Part shown: positions 1 through 8,976 of the stretch, piece by piece | Layout of the letters: every line of letters starts with the position of its first letter | How positions within the stretch are numbered: position 1 is the stretch's first letter | Assembly (NCBI RefSeq): GCF_010500245.1 | Contig: NZ_JAAGOX010000022.1 | Span: 310,001-374,000 of the forward strand | Source: Ruegeria sp. PrR005 | GTDB lineage: Bacteria; Pseudomonadota; Alphaproteobacteria; Rhodobacterales; Rhodobacteraceae | Length of the DNA: 64,000 nt | Direction: 5' to 3' | The notes under the pieces: generated by a model | Told to the model about the DNA's origin: nothing | What the model saw: only the letters and a program-made list of their open reading frames with translations | Databases searched by the model: none | Made by a program: the position numbers and the translations under genes

Positions 1-2
1 CG

Positions 3-1736
3 GTCAGCCCCGAGATGGGCACCATGGTGTTCGAGCGCTTCGTCTCCGAGGCGCGCGACGAACCTCCCGACATCGACGTCGATTTCGAACACGAACGGCG
101 CGAGGAGGTGATCCAGCACATCTATGCCCGCTATGGCCGCCACCGCGCCGGGCTCTGCGCCACCGTCATCCATTACCGGGGCAAGCGCGCCATCCGCGAG
201 GTGGGCCGCGCCATGGGCCTGACCGAGGACACGATCAGCGCGCTCAGCTCGCAGCTCTGGGGCTTCTTCTCGACCCAGGGGCTCGAGGCGCAGCGCATGC
301 GCGAGATCGGGCTCGACCCGACCGACCGCCGCCTGCAACAGACCATGGCGCTGGTCTACGAGATCGTGGGCTTTCCCCGCCACCTCAGCCAGCATGTCGG
401 CGGCTTCATCATCACCGAGGGGCGGCTCGACGAGCTGGTGCCGATCGAGAACGCCACGATGGAGGACCGCACCGTCATCTGCTGGGACAAGGACGATATC
501 GACAGCCTCGGCATCCTCAAGGTCGATGTGCTCAGCCTTGGCATGCTCACCTGCATCCGCAAGGCCTTCGATCTGATCGCGCGGCATCACCAGGCCGACT
601 ATACGCTAGCCACCCTGCCGCCCGAGGATCCGGCGGTCTATGACATGCTCTGCCGCGCCGACTCGGTCGGCGTGTTCCAGGTCGAAAGCCGGGCACAGAT
701 GAACTTCCTGCCCCGCATGCGGCCGCGCAATTTCTACGATCTGGTGATCGAGGTCGCCATCATCCGCCCCGGCCCCATTCAGGGCGACATGGTGCATCCC
801 TATATCCGCCGCCGGAATGGCGAGGAAAAGGTCGAGTTTCCCTCGGACGCGCTGGGCGAGGTGCTGGGCAAGACGCTGGGCGTGCCGCTGTTCCAGGAAC
901 AGGCGATGCAGATCGCCATCGTCGGCGCGGGCTTCACCCCCGAACAGGCCGACAGGTTGCGCCGCTCGCTCGCCACCTTCAAGAAACACGGCTCTGTCAG
1001 CGAGTTCCGCGCGCTCTTCCTGCGTGGCATGGCCCGCAACGGCTATGACCCGGATTTTGCCGAGCGCTGCTTTTCCCAGATCGAGGGGTTCGGCAGCTAT
1101 GGCTTTCCCGAAAGCCACGCCGCCTCCTTCGCGCTGCTGGTCTATGCCAGCGCCTGGATCAAGTGCCACCATCCCGGCATCTTCGCCTGCGCGCTTCTCA
1201 ACAGCCAGCCGATGGGCTTCTACGCCCCGGCCCAGATCGTCCGCGACGCCCGCGAACACGGGGTCACGGTGCGCCCTGTCTGCATCAATTCCAGCTACTG
1301 GGACAATGTGATGGAACCCGACGGGCGCGGCGGGCTGGCGCTGCGGCTGGGCTTCCGCCAGATCAGGGGGCTCAGCGAAGAGGACGCCAGCTGGCTCACC
1401 GCCGCGCGCGGCAATGGCTATGGCACGGTCGAGGATGTCTGGCGGCGCGCGGGGCTGGGCCCCGCGATCCTGTCCCGGCTGGCCGAGGCCGATGCCTTCG
1501 CCGATTGCGGCCTCAGCCGCCGCGCCGCGCTCTGGGCCGCCAAGGCGATCACCACCGCCCGGCCGCTGCCGCTCTTCGCGCAGGATATCGACGGCGAGAT
1601 GATCGACGAGCCCGCCGCGCATCTGCCGCAGATGGCGCTGGGCGAGCAGGTGGTCGAGGATTACGTCGCCATGCGCCTCAGCCTCAAGGCGCACCCGGTC
1701 GCGCTGCTCCGCCACCTGCTGACACCGGCGGCGTGA
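3..1736 (+). CDS. dnaE2: Error-prone DNA polymerase DnaE2 (ImuC), C-terminal part, 5' truncated by window edge
   Basis: The reading frame is open to the left edge, so only about the last 577 residues of a roughly 1,080-residue protein are present. The catalytic-palm signature PDIDVDFEHERREEVIQ is visible near residue 23 of the fragment, carrying the acidic pair that binds metal in C-family polymerases. Finger/thumb motifs follow (for example PGPIQGDMVHPYIRRR and FPESHAASFALLVYASAW). The HERR sequence after the acidic motif and the PESHAASFALLVYAS segment are typical of DnaE2 rather than replicative DnaE. DnaE2 normally acts with ImuA and ImuB in SOS translesion synthesis; those genes would be expected upstream, outside the window. 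The C-terminus is intact (stop at 1736). Confidence 0.95.
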   Translation, partial: VSPEMGTMVFERFVSEARDEPPDIDVDFEHERREEVIQHIYARYGRHRAGLCATVIHYRGKRAIREVGRAMGLTEDTISALSSQLWGFFSTQGLEAQRMREIGLDPTDRRLQQTMALVYEIVGFPRHLSQHVGGFIITEGRLDELVPIENATMEDRTVICWDKDDIDSLGILKVDVLSLGMLTCIRKAFDLIARHHQADYTLATLPPEDPAVYDMLCRADSVGVFQVESRAQMNFLPRMRPRNFYDLVIEVAIIRPGPIQGDMVHPYIRRRNGEEKVEFPSDALGEVLGKTLGVPLFQEQAMQIAIVGAGFTPEQADRLRRSLATFKKHGSVSEFRALFLRGMARNGYDPDFAERCFSQIEGFGSYGFPESHAASFALLVYASAWIKCHHPGIFACALLNSQPMGFYAPAQIVRDAREHGVTVRPVCINSSYWDNVMEPDGRGGLALRLGFRQIRGLSEEDASWLTAARGNGYGTVEDVWRRAGLGPAILSRLAEADAFADCGLSRRAALWAAKAITTARPLPLFAQDIDGEMIDEPAAHLPQMALGEQVVEDYVAMRLSLKAHPVALLRHLLTPAA

Positions 1737-1856
1737 AAGGGAAGGGGAGAGGCCAGCGCCGGCATCCCAAGACCCAGCTACCAGTTTCTCGTAGGAAAAG
1801 CATGCAGGCGAACTTTAACATTCAGGGGACGGCAATCGAGTCGCAGACGAGGCCCC

Positions 1857-2402
1857 ATGACCGGCGTTGCAGATATTATCTCCACCTACATCCTTGCAAA
1901 GGACAACAACCGACCTTGGTTGATGCAAAGGGCCTTTTCCGAGAGGGCTCGGTTGGAGATGGATGTAAGGACCGATGCAATCGCCTTCCCATCCGTTGCT
2001 GTCGGCTTGGATGAGATTACTCAAACGCTGGTCCGCCGGTTCTCTTCCGAAAACGAGAATGTCTATACATTCTGCCTGACCAAGGCGCCCACCGACGATG
2101 CACTACAGTTTACCTGTAACTGGTTGGTGGGAATGACGCGAAAGGAGACCGGCGAAGTCCGGGTCGGATGCGGATCTTACGCGTGGACATTCCTGAACCA
2201 ACCCGAACCCCTTGTTGGTGCACTCAAGATTACGATTGAGGTGATGGCGTTACTGAACCAGCACCATACACACAGCATCATGCGTTGGTTGTCAGCCCTT
2301 CCCTATCCCTGGTGTCCGGCCGAGGCGGCATTGCGGGGCGCACCTCGGTCAAGGGCGCTCGCACCGGTTACAGACTTTCTGGCGCAGGCTGTTCCAGGCT
2401 GA
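1857..2402 (+). CDS. NTF2/SnoaL-like small protein (hypothetical)
   Basis: 181-residue protein. The N-terminal ~120 residues have the pattern of the SnoaL/NTF2-like alpha+beta barrel: a helix rich in A/R (FSERARLEMDVRTDAIAF), then GLDEITQTLVRRF, then beta-strand stretches with a conserved aromatic core (VYTFCLTKAP, FTCNWLVGM, CGSYAWTFLN). The C-terminal ~60 residues are Pro/Ala/Arg rich and probably disordered. No catalytic residue can be assigned. The ATG follows a weak ribosome site (ACGAGG). Codon use is less GC3-biased than in its neighbours, and the gene stands alone between dnaE2 and a convergent exporter, so it may be a recent arrival. Function unknown. Confidence 0.7.
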   Translation: MTGVADIISTYILAKDNNRPWLMQRAFSERARLEMDVRTDAIAFPSVAVGLDEITQTLVRRFSSENENVYTFCLTKAPTDDALQFTCNWLVGMTRKETGEVRVGCGSYAWTFLNQPEPLVGALKITIEVMALLNQHHTHSIMRWLSALPYPWCPAEAALRGAPRSRALAPVTDFLAQAVPG

Positions 2403-2504
2403 CCATTGCGCATGGCGCGCACCACTGCCGGGCAAAGGAAACGCCACTTCGACACCGGTCGGGTACAACCGGCTGTCGGCCATAGAATCAAGGCGCACCC
2501 GGGG

Positions 2505-2521
2505 GCGGGGCTGCGCCCCGC
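2505..2521. terminator. GC hairpin between convergent genes
   Basis: GCGGGGC-TGC-GCCCCGC, a perfect 7-bp stem with a 3-nt loop, lies between the stop codons of the NTF2-like gene (+) and the DMT exporter (-). There is no T-tract on either side, so terminator function is a guess from position. Confidence 0.4.
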
Positions 2522-2554
2522 GATCCTGCCCTGGCGGGCCGAGGCGCCCGCTCG

Positions 2555-3418
2555 TCAGGACAGCGAGATCGACAGGACCCCCAGACCGATCAGGCTGGCC
2601 CAGCCGATCCGGTGCAGAAACCGGGGCTCCTTCAGCACCACTGCCGCCAGGATCACCGAAACCGGGATCGACGCCTGCCGCACGGCGCTGACCGTGGCGG
2701 CCTCGGCCCCCAGTCCAAAGGCGCTCAGGATCAGCAGGTACGACAGATAAGACGCGACCCCGGCAAAGACGATCCGCCCGGGCGCCAGCGCCCAGCCGCG
2801 CACCACGCCCAGAAACGGCGCCTCGGCGGCGCGATCCTCCCAGGCGCGGATGCCCGACAGCATCAGCACCACCAGGATATAGGTAAAGAACAGAAAAGGC
2901 GCGGGCGAAACCTGCTGCATGGCCGCCGCATCGCTCAGCGAATAGGCGGCCGAGCCCAGCATCGCCAGCACCGCCAGGCCAAAGGCCCGGCGATCCTGCA
3001 ACAGCCCGCCCGGCGATTTCTGGATCATCAGGCTGCCCAGCAGCACCAGCGCGATCCCCAAGAGGGCCAGCGAGGCATAGTCCCGCTCCAGCACCAGCCA
3101 GCTGAACGCGACGATGGCCACCGGCGAGGACCGGACGATCGGGTAATAGACCGACAGATTGCCCCGCCGCAGCGCCGACAATGTGCCATAGTAATACAAG
3201 GCCAGCCCCAGCGCCGAGACGATCACAAACGGCCAGGTCTCCCGCGGCAGGCTCAGCGCGGTCCCGCTGATCCATGCATGGCCCGCCGCAAGCAGCACCC
3301 AGATCACCGACACCCCGACATAGCACGACACCGGATGCGCCGCGCCCTTCAGCGTCAGGTCGCGCAACGGGTGGGTCGCGGCCGAGACCAGGACGAGGGC
3401 GGTCCAGTACGCCTCCAT
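2555..3418 (-). CDS. EamA-family (DMT superfamily) membrane transporter
   Basis: 287 residues with about ten hydrophobic segments in two repeats (for example LVLVSAATHPLRDLTLKG and, in the second half, FLFFTYILVVLMLSGI and VSAVRQASIPVSVILAAVVLKE). The last of these, a P-V-x-x-x-L-A-x-x-x-L-x-E pattern, is the hallmark of the C-terminal EamA repeat. Family members export metabolites or amino acids; the substrate cannot be read from sequence. The start at 3418 leaves a 3-nt gap to the stop of the phosphodiesterase gene upstream in transcription, so the two are almost certainly cotranscribed. Confidence 0.9.
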   Translation of the reverse strand: MEAYWTALVLVSAATHPLRDLTLKGAAHPVSCYVGVSVIWVLLAAGHAWISGTALSLPRETWPFVIVSALGLALYYYGTLSALRRGNLSVYYPIVRSSPVAIVAFSWLVLERDYASLALLGIALVLLGSLMIQKSPGGLLQDRRAFGLAVLAMLGSAAYSLSDAAAMQQVSPAPFLFFTYILVVLMLSGIRAWEDRAAEAPFLGVVRGWALAPGRIVFAGVASYLSYLLILSAFGLGAEAATVSAVRQASIPVSVILAAVVLKEPRFLHRIGWASLIGLGVLSISLS

Positions 3419-3421
3419 GCC

Positions 3422-4207
3422 TCAGGTCTGGTGCAGCGGGTTGCGCTGAAGGAAAGTGTTGAAATGCACCGTCATCTGATCGTCCGCGATCTGCACGATA
3501 CCATAGGCGGGCGGCTCGTCGCAGAACTCGCCCGCCACGCTGGCCGGGATCAGCGGCACCTGGTGGTTCAGGCTGGGCAGGCTGGTGAACGGGATGCCGC
3601 GCCAGTTCACATAGGTCATGCGATGCACATGCCCGTAGAACACGTGCCGGATATTGCGCCCATGCCCCAGTACCTCGGCAAAGGCATCCGCGTCGGCCAG
3701 GCGGATATCATCGACATAAGAAATGCCGATGCCAAAGGGCGGGTGATGCAGGAACAGGTAAGTGGGTCTGTCCCCGGCCTCCTCCAGCCGCGTGCGAAGC
3801 CAGCTCAGCCGCGCCGGGCACAACTGCCCGTCGTGATTGTCGCGCCCGTCGCGGGTGGTGTCGAGGAACAGGAAAACGCCTTCGCCGGTCTCGAACCGGT
3901 GCTGGATGAACCCGTGCTCGTCTTTCGGATGGTCTGGAAACACCGACAGGAACACGTCGCGGTCGTCGTGGTTGCCGATCATCAGGAAACAGGGCAGGGC
4001 GAAACGGTCGAGCCGAGCCTTGAGCACCCGGTAGGCCTCGGCCTCGGCAAACTCGGCCAGATCCCCCGAGATCACGCAGAACGCGGCGTCGCCATGCCAG
4101 CGCGCGATGTCATCCAGACAGGCATCCAGCCGCGCCGACGGCACCCCGCCATTCAACGGCTGACCGTCGCCGACAAGATGGGTGTCTGTAATGTGAATGA
4201 ACTTCAT
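3422..4207 (-). CDS. Calcineurin-like metallophosphoesterase (cyclic/glycerophosphodiester phosphodiesterase type)
   Basis: 261 residues from the ATG at 4207, chosen because GGGAAGG lies just upstream and the metallophosphatase fold begins at once with MKFIHITDTHL. The full metal-binding set is present in order: D-x-H (TDTHL), GD (ISGDLAEF), GNHDDR, HHPPFG and a terminal GHVHR. This order matches the Icc/CpdA-GpdQ class, which hydrolyses cyclic nucleotides or glycerophosphodiesters in the cytoplasm. Substrate not resolved. First gene of a two-gene minus-strand operon with the DMT transporter; the adjacent 314-bp gap separates it from the divergent gpmI. Confidence 0.9.
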   Translation of the reverse strand: MKFIHITDTHLVGDGQPLNGGVPSARLDACLDDIARWHGDAAFCVISGDLAEFAEAEAYRVLKARLDRFALPCFLMIGNHDDRDVFLSVFPDHPKDEHGFIQHRFETGEGVFLFLDTTRDGRDNHDGQLCPARLSWLRTRLEEAGDRPTYLFLHHPPFGIGISYVDDIRLADADAFAEVLGHGRNIRHVFYGHVHRMTYVNWRGIPFTSLPSLNHQVPLIPASVAGEFCDEPPAYGIVQIADDQMTVHFNTFLQRNPLHQT

Positions 4208-4521
4208 CCGAACCTTCCCTGAATGCTTTCGGCGACCATGACTGACGACAGCCGCCACTTGCCGCCACTTGACCCGCGATTGCAAGCGGCGGCTTGCCGG
4301 AACACGACAGTTGGCGGTCGGAAAACCGCGCCGGGGCCGCGACCTCGCGGTCGCTTTTGCGCCGGAAAAACCCGCTGGAAAACCTGTACAAAACGGTCAA
4401 TCGGGTCCCGGAATGCTGTACAAAACGGTCAATATCCAAAAATGTGCGGGACAAAAAAGCAGGTTCACCCCCGCGCGGCCACAGGGTAGAAGTCGCCCAG
4501 AGCAGTTTCCGGAGACCTGAA
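4208..4521. other. Divergent intergenic region, metallophosphatase / gpmI
   Basis: 314 bp without a gene. It contains a tandem 10-bp repeat (GCCGCCACTT at 4251-4270), a GCGACC/GGTCGC hairpin near 4340-4356 and the 18-bp direct repeat listed separately. AT-rich sequence around 4434-4460 probably contains the gpmI promoter; no confident -35/-10 pair was assigned. Confidence 0.6.
4384..4433. repeat. Exact 18-bp direct repeat, 32-bp period, upstream of gpmI
   Basis: CTGTACAAAACGGTCAAT occurs at 4384-4401 and again at 4416-4433, identical, start-to-start 32 bp (about three helical turns), ending ~90 bp before the gpmI ATG. Spacing on one DNA face suggests a pair of regulator sites, but it could also be a simple duplication. 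Confidence 0.75.
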
Positions 4522-6039
4522 ATGACCGCCCCCAAACCCGTTGTCCTGTGCATTCTCGATGGCTGGGGCCTCTCCGACGACACCCGCGCCAACGCGCCCC
4601 ACCTTGCGCATACCCCGACCTTTGACGCGATCATGAGCAAGGGGCCCCATGCAAAACTGATCACCCACGGTCCCGACGTTGGCTTGCCCAGCGGGCAGAT
4701 GGGCAACTCCGAGGTCGGCCACACCAATATCGGTGCTGGCCGGGTGGTGGCGATGGACCTTGGCCAGATCGACCTCGCGATCGAGGACGGGTCGTTTTTC
4801 GACAATGCGGCACTTCAGGATTTCATTGCAAAAACAAAGTCTTCCGGTGGGACGGCACATCTGATGGGGCTGGTCTCGGATGGGGGGGTGCATGGCCATA
4901 TCAACCATATCGTGGCCGCGGCGCAGGCGATCACCCGTGCCGGAGTGCCGGTGGCGCTGCACGCCGTGACCGACGGGCGCGATGTGGCGCCGAAATCGGC
5001 CTATGGCTATATGGCCGAGCTTGAAGACCGCCTGCCCGAGGGCGCCCGCGTCGTTACCGTCACCGGGCGCTATTTCGCGATGGACCGCGACAACCGCTGG
5101 GAACGGGTGCAGGAAGCCTATGACGCGATGATCAAGGGGCAGGGCCGTCAGGTCATGACCGCCCATTCGGCCATCGACCATGCCTATAACCAGTCGGAAA
5201 GCGACGAGTTTATCTCGGCCACGATTTTGAAGGGATATCAAGGCGTTAAGGATGGCGATAGCTTCTTTTGCCTGAACTTCCGTGCCGACCGCGCCCGCGA
5301 GATCCTGCGCGCCATCGGCGAGCCGGGCTTTGCCGATTTCGACACCGGGCAGCGACCCTCGCTGGCCGCGCTCCTTGGGATGGTCGAATACTCCGAGGGC
5401 CACAACGCCTATATGACCACGGTCTTTCCCAAGCGCGATATCGTCAACACGCTGGGCGAATGGGTGGCCAAACACGGGCGGCGCCAGTTCCGGCTGGCCG
5501 AGACCGAGAAATATCCCCATGTCACTTTCTTTCTGAACGGCGGCAAGGAAGATCCCGAACCGGGCGAAGACCGGTTCATGCCGAAATCGCCCAAGGTGGC
5601 GACCTATGATCTGCAACCCGAGATGAGCGCGCCCGAGGTCACCGACAAGTTCGTCGAGGCGATCGGAGCGGGCTATGACCTGATCGTCACCAATTACGCC
5701 AACCCCGACATGGTCGGCCATACCGGCGATCTGAAAGCCGCGATCAAGGCCTGCGAGGCCGTAGACCAAGGGCTTACACGCGTCATCGCCGCGCTTGAGC
5801 AGGCGGGCGGTGCCATGATCGTCACCGCTGATCACGGCAATTGCGAGATGATGGTCGACCCGGTCACCGGTGGCCCGCACACCGCGCACACGCTGAACCC
5901 GGTGCCGGTGGCGCTGGTCGGCGGCCCGGAGGGGACCACTTTGCGTGACGGTCGCCTGAGTGACCTCGCCCCAACCGTTCTGGCGCTGATGGGCTTGCCG
6001 AAACCGCCCGAGATGACGGGCAAGAGCCTTTTGTCATGA
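4522..6039 (+). CDS. gpmI: 2,3-bisphosphoglycerate-independent phosphoglycerate mutase
   Basis: 505 residues, the normal length for the family. Cytoplasmic glycolysis/gluconeogenesis enzyme interconverting 3- and 2-phosphoglycerate using two Mn ions and a phosphoserine intermediate. The start ATG at 4522 (MTAPKPVVLCILDGWG) follows a GGAG site; extension further upstream in the same frame has no family similarity. Key residues: metal Asp13 in LDGWG, nucleophile Ser63 in GNSEVGH, DGRDVAP, RYFAMDRDNRW, NPDMVGHTGD and TADHGNCE near the C-terminus. The stop codon overlaps the next start by 4 bp (ATGA), indicating coupling with the EnvC-like gene. Confidence 0.97.
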   Translation: MTAPKPVVLCILDGWGLSDDTRANAPHLAHTPTFDAIMSKGPHAKLITHGPDVGLPSGQMGNSEVGHTNIGAGRVVAMDLGQIDLAIEDGSFFDNAALQDFIAKTKSSGGTAHLMGLVSDGGVHGHINHIVAAAQAITRAGVPVALHAVTDGRDVAPKSAYGYMAELEDRLPEGARVVTVTGRYFAMDRDNRWERVQEAYDAMIKGQGRQVMTAHSAIDHAYNQSESDEFISATILKGYQGVKDGDSFFCLNFRADRAREILRAIGEPGFADFDTGQRPSLAALLGMVEYSEGHNAYMTTVFPKRDIVNTLGEWVAKHGRRQFRLAETEKYPHVTFFLNGGKEDPEPGEDRFMPKSPKVATYDLQPEMSAPEVTDKFVEAIGAGYDLIVTNYANPDMVGHTGDLKAAIKACEAVDQGLTRVIAALEQAGGAMIVTADHGNCEMMVDPVTGGPHTAHTLNPVPVALVGGPEGTTLRDGRLSDLAPTVLALMGLPKPPEMTGKSLLS

Positions 6040-7172
6040 TCCGGTGCGCCGCCCTGATGCTCAGTTTTGGCCTGTGGGCGGGAACGGCCGTTGCCGAGAC
6101 CGATCCGGCCGAAGCAGCGCGCGCGGCGGCGCAGATGCTAGAGGATGCGTCGATTGCCCTGTCCGAGGCCGAAAGCGCCCGCGACAGGGTTCGCGCCCTG
6201 ACTGATACCGTTCAGGCGTTCGAGGCCGGGCTAGCCGCCATGCGCGACGGGTTACGGCGCGCCAGCGTGCGCGAAGGCCAGATTTCCGCGCAACTCAAGG
6301 CGCGCGAAAACGAGGTTTCTCAACTGCTTGGCGTCTTGCAGACCATCGAGACCTCGCCGCCGCCGGTCCTGCTGCTGCATCCCTCCGGCCCCCTGGGCGC
6401 GGCGCGCTCGGCCATGATGGTGGCCGAGGTGACCCCGGCCCTGAAAGCGCAGGTTGACCGGCTGTCGCGCGATCTGGACGAGGTGCGCACCCTGCGCGAG
6501 TTGCAGCAGAACGCCGCCGAAACGCTGCAAGAGGGTCTGGCAGGTATCCAGCAGGCGCGTGCGGATCTGAGCCAGGCGATTGCCGACCGAACCGACCTGC
6601 CGCGCCGCTTTACCGAAGACCCGGTGCGCACCGCGATCCTGGTCTCGTCGACCGAGACGCTGGATGGGTTCGCCAGCGGTCTGGCCGAGATTGCCGAGGG
6701 AGAGATTGCCGAGACCTCTGCCGATATCAGCGCGCTCAAAGGCGAACTGCCGCTGCCGGTGCAGGGTGTCCTGCTGCGCAAGGCCGGGCAGGCCGATGCT
6801 GCTGGCGTCACCCGCAGTGGAATATTGATTGCCACTCGGCCCCGCGCGCTGGTCTCTGCGCCCACGGCCGCGACCATACGATATCGCGGTCCGCTCTTGG
6901 ACCTTGGCAATGTGGTGATCCTGGAACCGCAACCCGACCTGCTGATCGTGCTGTCCGGGCTGCAAGAGGTCTATGGGCAAGCAGGCGAGGTCATTCCGGC
7001 GGGCTCGCCGGTTGGATTGATGGGCGGCGCAAACCAGGAAATTGGTGCAATTCTGTCAACAAGCGGTGATGGCACTGGTACAGAGCGTACAGAAACGCTC
7101 TATATAGAGATCAGAGAGGGCGAAAGCCCAGTGGACCCCGAAATGTGGTTTCGAACCGACAAGGATGGATAG
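6036..7172 (+). CDS. EnvC-like murein hydrolase activator (degenerate LytM/M23 domain)
   Basis: 378 residues: signal peptide (MIRCAALMLSFGLWAGTAVAE), a long Ala/Glu/Arg-rich coiled coil (about residues 25-210) and a C-terminal LytM fold (about 265-375). In the LytM region the histidines that bind zinc in active M23 peptidases are missing: the usual H-x-H strand reads as VLSGLQEVYGQ, and GNVVILEPQPDLL lacks a ligand. It therefore belongs to the non-enzymatic EnvC class, which activates periplasmic amidases at the division septum rather than cutting peptidoglycan itself. Located between gpmI and ctpA, the usual alphaproteobacterial order. Confidence 0.9.
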   Translation: MIRCAALMLSFGLWAGTAVAETDPAEAARAAAQMLEDASIALSEAESARDRVRALTDTVQAFEAGLAAMRDGLRRASVREGQISAQLKARENEVSQLLGVLQTIETSPPPVLLLHPSGPLGAARSAMMVAEVTPALKAQVDRLSRDLDEVRTLRELQQNAAETLQEGLAGIQQARADLSQAIADRTDLPRRFTEDPVRTAILVSSTETLDGFASGLAEIAEGEIAETSADISALKGELPLPVQGVLLRKAGQADAAGVTRSGILIATRPRALVSAPTAATIRYRGPLLDLGNVVILEPQPDLLIVLSGLQEVYGQAGEVIPAGSPVGLMGGANQEIGAILSTSGDGTGTERTETLYIEIREGESPVDPEMWFRTDKDG

Positions 7173-7178
7173 ACGAGC

Positions 7179-8510
7179 ATGAGAAGATTCGTTGTGGCCG
7201 GTCTGGCCGGAACCCTGGCGGGTATCATTGCAACGACACAGGTGGCCGGTCCGCTGGTGGCGCAAGAGGCAAAGAGCAATTCCAAGGTCTACGAACAGTT
7301 GGACCTGTTTGGTGACATTTTCGAACGCATCCGTGCGCAGTACGTTGAAGAGGTCGACGCGGGCGAACTGATCGAGGCGGCGATTGACGGAATGCTGACC
7401 TCGCTCGATCCGCATTCCTCGTACCTGTCGCCCGAGGATGCGGCCCAGATGCGGGTGCAGACACGGGGTGAGTTCGGGGGGCTAGGGATCGAGGTCACCC
7501 AGGAAGAGGGCTTCGTCAAGGTGGTGTCGCCGATTGATGGCACCCCGGCCGATGAGGCTGGGATCGAGGCGGGCGATTTCATTACCCATGTGGATGGTGA
7601 AAGCGTGCTGGGCCTGACGCTGGACAAGGCGGTGGAACTGATGCGCGGCCCGGTGGGCAGCGAGATCGTGATCACCGTGGTGCGCGAGGGCGAGGACGAG
7701 CCGTTCGACGTTTCGATCATCCGCGACACCATCAAGCTGACCGCCGTGCGTGCCCGAACCCAGGGCACCTCGGTTGTTTTGCGGGTCACCACGTTTAACG
7801 ATCAGACCTATCCTAACCTGGAAGAGGGGCTGAAGAAGCAGGTCGAAGCAGCTGGTGGTATCGACAAGATCAACGGTATCGTTCTGGACCTGCGCAACAA
7901 TCCCGGCGGACTGCTGACCCAGGCGATCAAGGTTTCGGACGCGTTCCTGAACAGCGGTGAAATCGTGTCGACCCGCGGCCGCAACCCGGAGGACGGCGAA
8001 CGGTTCAACGCCACCGATGGCGATCTGGCGCAGGGTAAGCCGGTGGTCGTGTTGATCAACGGGGGCTCGGCTTCGGCCTCTGAAATCGTCGCCGGTGCAT
8101 TGCAGGATCATCGCCGGGCGATTGTCGTCGGGACCAAGAGCTTTGGCAAAGGGTCGGTCCAGACGGTGATGCCGCTGCGGGGCGATGGCGCCATGCGTCT
8201 GACCACCGCACGCTATTATACGCCGTCGGGCCGCTCGATCCAGGCGCTGGGCGTCAGCCCGGACATCGTGGTTGAACAGCCGCGCCGTCGCACCGAGGCC
8301 GAGGAAGAGGCGACCTCGCCCCGCGCCCGGTCCGAGGCCGATCTGCGTGGCCGTCTGAACAATGACAGCCTGAGCGAGGATGAAATCCGCCAGATTGAGG
8401 AAGATCGGGCCAAGGCCGAGGCCACCGCCGAACTGCGGCAGGAAGATTACCAGCTGGCCTATGCGATCGACATCCTCAAGGGCCTGTCGGCTTTCACACC
8501 GGCAAAGTAA
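7179..8510 (+). CDS. ctpA: Carboxy-terminal processing protease (S41 family, CtpA-like)
   Basis: 443 residues. An N-terminal signal/anchor (VVAGLAGTLAGIIATTQVAG) places it in the periplasm. A PDZ domain (about 85-170: GGLGIEVTQEEGFVKVVSPIDG onward) precedes the S41 core. The catalytic dyad is visible: Ser299 within GGSASASEIVAGAL and Lys324 within SFGKGSVQ, separated by the family's 25 residues. The C-terminal ~80 residues are charged and probably disordered. Cleaves substrates at exposed C-termini. Only 6 bp separate it from the EnvC-like gene, consistent with joint action in cell-envelope remodelling. Confidence 0.96.
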   Translation: MRRFVVAGLAGTLAGIIATTQVAGPLVAQEAKSNSKVYEQLDLFGDIFERIRAQYVEEVDAGELIEAAIDGMLTSLDPHSSYLSPEDAAQMRVQTRGEFGGLGIEVTQEEGFVKVVSPIDGTPADEAGIEAGDFITHVDGESVLGLTLDKAVELMRGPVGSEIVITVVREGEDEPFDVSIIRDTIKLTAVRARTQGTSVVLRVTTFNDQTYPNLEEGLKKQVEAAGGIDKINGIVLDLRNNPGGLLTQAIKVSDAFLNSGEIVSTRGRNPEDGERFNATDGDLAQGKPVVVLINGGSASASEIVAGALQDHRRAIVVGTKSFGKGSVQTVMPLRGDGAMRLTTARYYTPSGRSIQALGVSPDIVVEQPRRRTEAEEEATSPRARSEADLRGRLNNDSLSEDEIRQIEEDRAKAEATAELRQEDYQLAYAIDILKGLSAFTPAK

Positions 8511-8531
8511 GCCACGCACCGTGAATACGAC

Positions 8532-8560
8532 AGGAGCCGCGCCCGACGGGCGCGGCTCCT
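8532..8560 (+). terminator. Rho-independent terminator after ctpA
   Basis: AGGAGCCGCGCCC, loop GAC, GGGCGCGGCTCCT: a perfect 13-bp stem starting 22 bp after the ctpA stop, followed by TCGTTT. Strong hairpin with a short T-run; ends the gpmI-envC-ctpA transcript. Confidence 0.85.
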
Positions 8561-8585
8561 TCGTTTCCAAGCCGGTTTATCGGGG

Positions 8586-8963
8586 CTAAAGGGTCTCCAG
8601 ACAATGACGCCGAAAGGCGCGCTTCAACATGTCCAGTTCGGCCCGCAACAGCTCGACTTCAGCGCGCAGATCGTCGGGCACGCTTTCTCCGGCGATGATG
8701 GTGAAGCTGCCAAGCTTTGCATCTGCATCGACGTCCCGGATCAGGAATGTCTGCACGCCGTCGGCGATGGCGTACTCCGGAACAGGAACGGTCAGGGTCC
8801 AGAACGTACTGTCGGTGCCTTCGACCAGTTCAACCCCGTCTACCGGTTGATCCAGATGCGTGACCTCGATCCGTGGCCGCTTGCCGGTGGTGGGTGCTCC
8901 GGCGATGCGCCCTTCCCAAACCGAATTGCGGAACCGGATTTTGGTGAGTGTAAGTTCGCTCAT
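8586..8963 (-). CDS. Conserved hypothetical protein, C-terminal coiled coil
   Basis: 125 residues. The first ~90 residues look like a small beta-rich domain (TLTKIRFRNSVWEGRI, RPRIEVTHLDQPVDGVELV, FWTLTVPVPEYAIADGVQTF); the end is a short coiled coil (PDDLRAEVELLRAELDMLKRAF). No known catalytic motif. Starts 13 bp after the stop of the 253-residue gene and is surely cotranscribed with it. The coiled coil suggests oligomerisation. Function unknown. Confidence 0.8.
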   Translation of the reverse strand: MSELTLTKIRFRNSVWEGRIAGAPTTGKRPRIEVTHLDQPVDGVELVEGTDSTFWTLTVPVPEYAIADGVQTFLIRDVDADAKLGSFTIIAGESVPDDLRAEVELLRAELDMLKRAFRRHCLETL

Positions 8964-8976
8964 GTCATGTTCCCGT

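Noticed and set aside
2612-4222. 536-codon plus-strand frame across the exporter and phosphodiesterase
   Set aside because: Gln/Arg/His-rich antisense translation of two real genes.
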